Shown: positions 5,144 to 7,344 of the stretch, in pieces
Layout: every line of letters begins with the position of its first letter
Position numbering within the stretch: position 1 is the first letter of the stretch
Program-made: the position numbers and the translations under genes
The notes under the pieces: generated by a model
Told to the model about the DNA's origin: nothing
The model's input: the letters and a program-made list of their open reading frames with translations, nothing else
Database searches by the model: none
From: an uncultured Eubacteriales bacterium
GTDB taxonomy: Bacteria; Bacillota_I; Bacilli_A; RF39; UBA660
DNA length: 7,344 nucleotides
NCBI GenBank assembly: GCA_905211265.1
Contig: CAJMAC010000032.1
Span: forward strand, 1-7,344
Reading direction: 5' to 3'

Positions 5144-5634
5144 CATTTTATATAAAAAATTCTGTAGAAGTAGATATAAATAATAAAAAAGTAGGACTTT
5201 GTCACTTCCCATTAGATGTTAGATATGACTTTATAGGGGTATGGAGATATGATGGTAAAAATCCAGAAGAATTTTTAAAAAGAAATGCTTTAGGAGATAT
5301 CGAAAGATATAAACCAGAACTATTAGAAAACGTAAAAATAGCAGATAAGAATCCATTGCTCTTTGGAAAAAGAATACTTGATTTTGATAGAGTTATATAT
5401 GGCCATTATCATTTTGAAAGAGAACATACTCTTGGTAATACTTTATTAAACTCTTTAAATGGTACAGGAGTAGCTATTACAGATAAAGCTATATATTATA
5501 TGTTAGAGAATGGTGCGAAACTAATCAAATATGAAGTACCATATGATTATGAGAAAGTTTTTAGGGAAACCGAGGAAAAAGATTTTCCTAATAAAGATAC
5601 ATTTAAGAAAGTAATAAGTTGGAGGAAATTATGA
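5128..5634 (+). pseudogene. C-terminal part of a calcineurin-like metallophosphoesterase
   Basis: The frame is open from 5128 with no ATG and reads YYNLAFYIKNS, VGLCHFPLDVRYD, then IYGHYHFERE and a final EKDFPNKDTFKK. The CHFP and GHYH blocks match the last two metal-binding segments of calcineurin-like phosphoesterases, which hydrolyse phosphomono- or diesters with two metal ions. The first segments (DxH, GDxxD, GNH) are absent, so only about 168 residues remain and the enzyme should be inactive. A TTG at 5356 could be taken as a start but would cut the domain in its middle, so I reject it. The C-terminus appears intact and its TGA overlaps the next gene's ATG (ATGA), so the original gene probably formed an operon with the hydrolase. 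Residual translation could still affect hydrolase expression. Confidence 0.75.
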
Positions 5635-6377
5635 TAGAAGAGTTAGTAGAAATTGCTAAGGAAGATAAAAGAGTAAATATAGATTTTACTATTAATAATA
5701 GGATACATTTATTTAGTGCAATGGATCCTAAAAATAAAAAAATAATAATATATATACATGGACTAGGTGGTAATAAAAATTGGATTACTAGATTCTATAA
5801 AGATTTATTAGATAATGGATATAACTGTTATAGTCTTGATTTAACTTCTCATGGAGAAGATGGTAATGATTTTAAAAAGTTTAATTTAAATAATTGTATT
5901 TCTTATTTAAAAGATACTATTAATTATATTAAAGATAAACATAAAGATAGCGAAATATATTTATTTGGATCTAGTTATGGAGGATTTGTAATACTTAATT
6001 CTTATAAGAAAATAATTAAAAATATAGATAAAGTATATTTAATGTGTCCTGCTATTAACTTCTGTGAGATTATGGAAAGAAAAGTAGGTAATCTTAATAT
6101 GGAATACTTTGATAATAATAGGTATCTACCTTTATATAATGGTATAAAAATATATAAAAAAGCTTATATAGGATTTAAAAAGGGCGATGAATATGTTAAA
6201 AGGGAAAAGTTTAATAATATATTTATTATTCAAGGAGATATAGATAAAACAGTAAATGTGGATAATATAATTAAGTTCTGTGATGAGAATAAATTGAATT
6301 ATAAAATAATTCACGAAGGAAAACATGAATTATATGGTTTTGATAAAGAGATAGTAGAATTTATAGTAAATAATTAA
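5631..6377 (+). CDS. Alpha/beta hydrolase (serine hydrolase)
   Basis: This 248-residue protein is a complete alpha/beta-hydrolase. H43-GLGG is the oxyanion-hole segment after the third strand, GSS115-YGG is the nucleophile elbow (GxSxG), QGDID205-KTV gives the catalytic acid, and EGKH232-EL gives the catalytic His. A cap region of about 60 residues (roughly 140-195, rich in Tyr, Lys and Asn) separates the two halves and would set specificity. Such proteins are cytoplasmic esterases, lipases or amidases; no signal peptide is present and the substrate is unknown. The ATG at 5631 is chosen for its GGAGG at 5621-5625 and the ATGA overlap with the upstream phosphoesterase remnant; the in-frame TTG at 5619 is less likely. 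With the upstream gene broken, translation depends on its own ribosome site. The next ORF follows after 17 bases. Confidence 0.88.
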   Translation: MIEELVEIAKEDKRVNIDFTINNRIHLFSAMDPKNKKIIIYIHGLGGNKNWITRFYKDLLDNGYNCYSLDLTSHGEDGNDFKKFNLNNCISYLKDTINYIKDKHKDSEIYLFGSSYGGFVILNSYKKIIKNIDKVYLMCPAINFCEIMERKVGNLNMEYFDNNRYLPLYNGIKIYKKAYIGFKKGDEYVKREKFNNIFIIQGDIDKTVNVDNIIKFCDENKLNYKIIHEGKHELYGFDKEIVEFIVNN

Positions 6378-6394
6378 TATGCAGGGGTGTAATT

Positions 6395-6571
6395 ATGAGA
6401 TTCGTTAAGTTAGATAATAATGATAAGAACTATTTTAGTAATATAAATAAGATTTTTTTAGAAAATGAAACAAGTGTTATTGATCTAGGCAGTAATAGAT
6501 ATATAACTTATCATTCCTATATGGATTTTATTAAAGTTAATACTAATATGATAATAGATGAAGATAAATGA
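6395..6571 (+). CDS. Small 58-residue protein of unknown function
   Basis: An ATG at 6395 with AGGGGTG (6383-6389) just upstream opens a 58-codon frame that ends in TGA at 6569-6571. That stop overlaps the next start as ATGA. The protein starts MRFVKLDNND, continues with NYFSNINKIFLENE, has a hydrophobic strand VIDLGSN, and ends acidic (IIDEDK). There is no membrane segment, zinc motif or signal peptide. I do not recognise the family. Good ribosome site, tight spacing on both sides and neighbour-like codon use support it being real. It could be a complete small protein paired with the next gene or the N-terminal relic of a longer one; the acidic end shows no sign of frameshift. Confidence 0.6.
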   Translation: MRFVKLDNNDKNYFSNINKIFLENETSVIDLGSNRYITYHSYMDFIKVNTNMIIDEDK

Positions 6572-7191
6572 AAGAAGATATTAAAGGAATAGGAAATGTA
6601 TGGAATAATAATACTTTCATTAATAAAGATAGATGGAATTATTTATATAAAGATAATGATAAAGTAATTGATTATTTAAGAAGTTTAAATCTTAAAAAGA
6701 TATATGTTACTGGAGAGTTATCTAGTATTTTATATGGTTATATTAATGTATATGGTAATGATTTTGATACAGAAATAATTGATTATAATCTGGATAAAAT
6801 AAAAGAATTAACTGATAATAGCGAAATAGTACTAGATAGCTCTTTAAATGGGTTAAAACTTAAAGAAATATTATTTAATGATAACTTAATAAGTTTAACT
6901 AAGTTATGTGAAAATGTCGAATACTATTATTTTGTTAATAAATTATGTCAAAAATTAGATGTAACAGTATTTGAATTTCCAGATTCTAAAGATATAGCAT
7001 CCTTTAGTTTAGAAGAAAAGCAAAGATTGAATAGTAAGATAGGATACATATATTATTTAAGTAAATATAATAAAGATGATGGAATTACTAAATTACTAAA
7101 TAGTATTTATGGGGAGGATTTTATGACTAAGTTCTGCGACTTAGAAAATATTTCCCCAGGGACAATAATACAAAATGTCATATATAGATGA
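6568..7191 (+). CDS. Unknown 207-residue protein, C-terminus possibly derived from an ABC transporter relic
   Basis: I do not recognise this family. It opens with MKEDIKGIGNVWNNN, then helix-strand segments including KKIYVTGELSSILYGYINVY (43-62), and is generally acidic and rich in Asn, Asp, Tyr and Lys without membrane spans, signal peptide or clear catalytic motif. The TGELSSILYG stretch faintly recalls the first helix of nucleotidyltransferase-fold proteins, but the usual GS...D.D pattern is not clear, so I do not claim it. The start overlaps the upstream 58-codon gene by ATGA, implying coupling. The last 14 or so residues (SPGTIIQNV) read like ABC ATPase sequence and continue, after frameshifts, into the LSGGQ remnant beyond. 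The present C-terminus may therefore be a fusion made when a neighbouring gene was deleted. Confidence 0.55.
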   Translation: MKEDIKGIGNVWNNNTFINKDRWNYLYKDNDKVIDYLRSLNLKKIYVTGELSSILYGYINVYGNDFDTEIIDYNLDKIKELTDNSEIVLDSSLNGLKLKEILFNDNLISLTKLCENVEYYYFVNKLCQKLDVTVFEFPDSKDIASFSLEEKQRLNSKIGYIYYLSKYNKDDGITKLLNSIYGEDFMTKFCDLENISPGTIIQNVIYR

Positions 7192-7344
7192 TTATATTAT
7201 GACATTACCAAAAAAAATATAATACCATATTAGGAGAATCAGGAATAAATTTATCGGGTGGTCAAAAACAAAGATTATCGATTGCTAGCTCTCTATGTAA
7301 AAAGAGTAAAATAATACTTTTTGATGAAGCAACAAGTGCACTTG
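7150..7344 (+). pseudogene. Frameshifted ABC exporter ATPase remnant, continues past window end
   Basis: Three frames together spell an ABC transporter nucleotide-binding domain. SPGTIIQNV (frame of the preceding gene) matches the GTI..NI segment, DDYIMTLPKK matches the IxxLPxG segment, and after an eight-A run (7210-7217) the third frame gives YNTILGESGINLSGGQKQRL with the LSGGQ signature, then IILFDEATSAL, the Walker B and D-loop start. Such domains power exporter-type transporters at the membrane. One surplus A in the run explains the second shift. Before it, about 20 residues normally lying between GTI..NI and LP are missing and the frame changes, so a deletion occurred there too. No Walker A is present in the window. 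The 3' end lies outside; the part visible cannot make a working ATPase. Confidence 0.8.

Noticed and set aside
4937..5212. Minus-strand 91-codon open frame
   Set aside because: It is antisense to recognisable GT2 and phosphoesterase sequence; its Ile/Tyr-rich composition is an antisense artefact.
5619..5630. TTG start for the alpha/beta hydrolase
   Set aside because: The codons after it are the GGAGG ribosome site of the ATG at 5631.
5356..5634. 92-residue protein starting at a TTG
   Set aside because: The phosphoesterase homology continues well upstream in the same frame to about 5128, so the TTG is an internal codon of a truncated gene.
6132..6326. Minus-strand 64-codon hydrophobic open frame resembling a membrane peptide
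   Set aside because: It is antisense to the hydrolase, and its apparent hydrophobicity comes from antisense Lys/Asn codons becoming Phe/Ile codons.
1..7344. Alternative genetic code with TGA as Trp
   Set aside because: Several intact genes end in TGA at expected ends, two of them in ATGA overlaps, and Trp is written TGG throughout.
1..7344. tRNA, rRNA, CRISPR array, transposase or integrase
   Set aside because: I looked for G/C-richer RNA-gene patches, regularly spaced repeats and recombinase motifs and saw none.

Overview
The window is very AT-rich (by eye, clearly below one third G+C). Every gene reads left to right, most starts have strong AGGAGG-type Shine-Dalgarno sites, Arg is mostly AGA, Trp is TGG, and TGA is a normal stop. 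This fits a low-GC Bacillota (Bacilli or Clostridia type, possibly a gut lineage) using code 11, not a TGA=Trp mycoplasma. The lineage is an inference; no marker gene fixes it.

Layout. (1) Bases 3-125 are the tail of a decayed FtsI/SpoVD-type penicillin-binding protein, stopped just after the GQGVSVTP region. (2) Bases 126-435 are non-coding, with two inverted repeats and a good sigma-A-type promoter (369-397). (3) Bases 436-551 hold a 21-codon leader ORF and three mutually exclusive RNA arms that form either an antiterminator or an intrinsic terminator: a textbook transcription attenuator. (4) Bases 570-4829 are six tightly packed, intact genes: an ASCH-cytidine/blasticidin-S-type deaminase fusion, a three-domain GNAT-transglutaminase-like-ASCH protein, a P-loop small-molecule kinase, two GNAT acetyltransferases, and a small papain-like cysteine protein. 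Gaps run from +15 to -20 bases, with TAATG and similar overlaps, so this looks like one operon. (5) Bases 4845-4934 hold a possible promoter and a hairpin with a T-run. (6) Bases 4970-5634 are two gene remnants joined together: a family-2 glycosyltransferase N-terminus with a nonsense codon, then the C-terminal part of a calcineurin-like phosphoesterase. (7) Bases 5631-7191 carry an intact alpha/beta hydrolase, a 58-codon ORF and a 207-codon unknown protein, the last two linked by an ATGA overlap. (8) Bases 7150-7344 are a frameshifted ABC exporter ATPase remnant running off the window.

How it may work together (inference). Every enzyme class in the operon is known to modify small molecules or nucleosides: deaminase, acetyltransferases, kinase, and an ASCH domain that keeps the YqfB-type Lys/Thr/Glu residues known for N4-acylcytidine amide hydrolysis. 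The operon sits behind a leader peptide of the kind that senses ribosome slowdown. The best reading is an inducible detoxification operon against a translation inhibitor, perhaps a cytosine-nucleoside antibiotic of the blasticidin or amicetin kind. An intact, regulated cassette lying between gene fragments suggests an accessory or recombination-prone locus.
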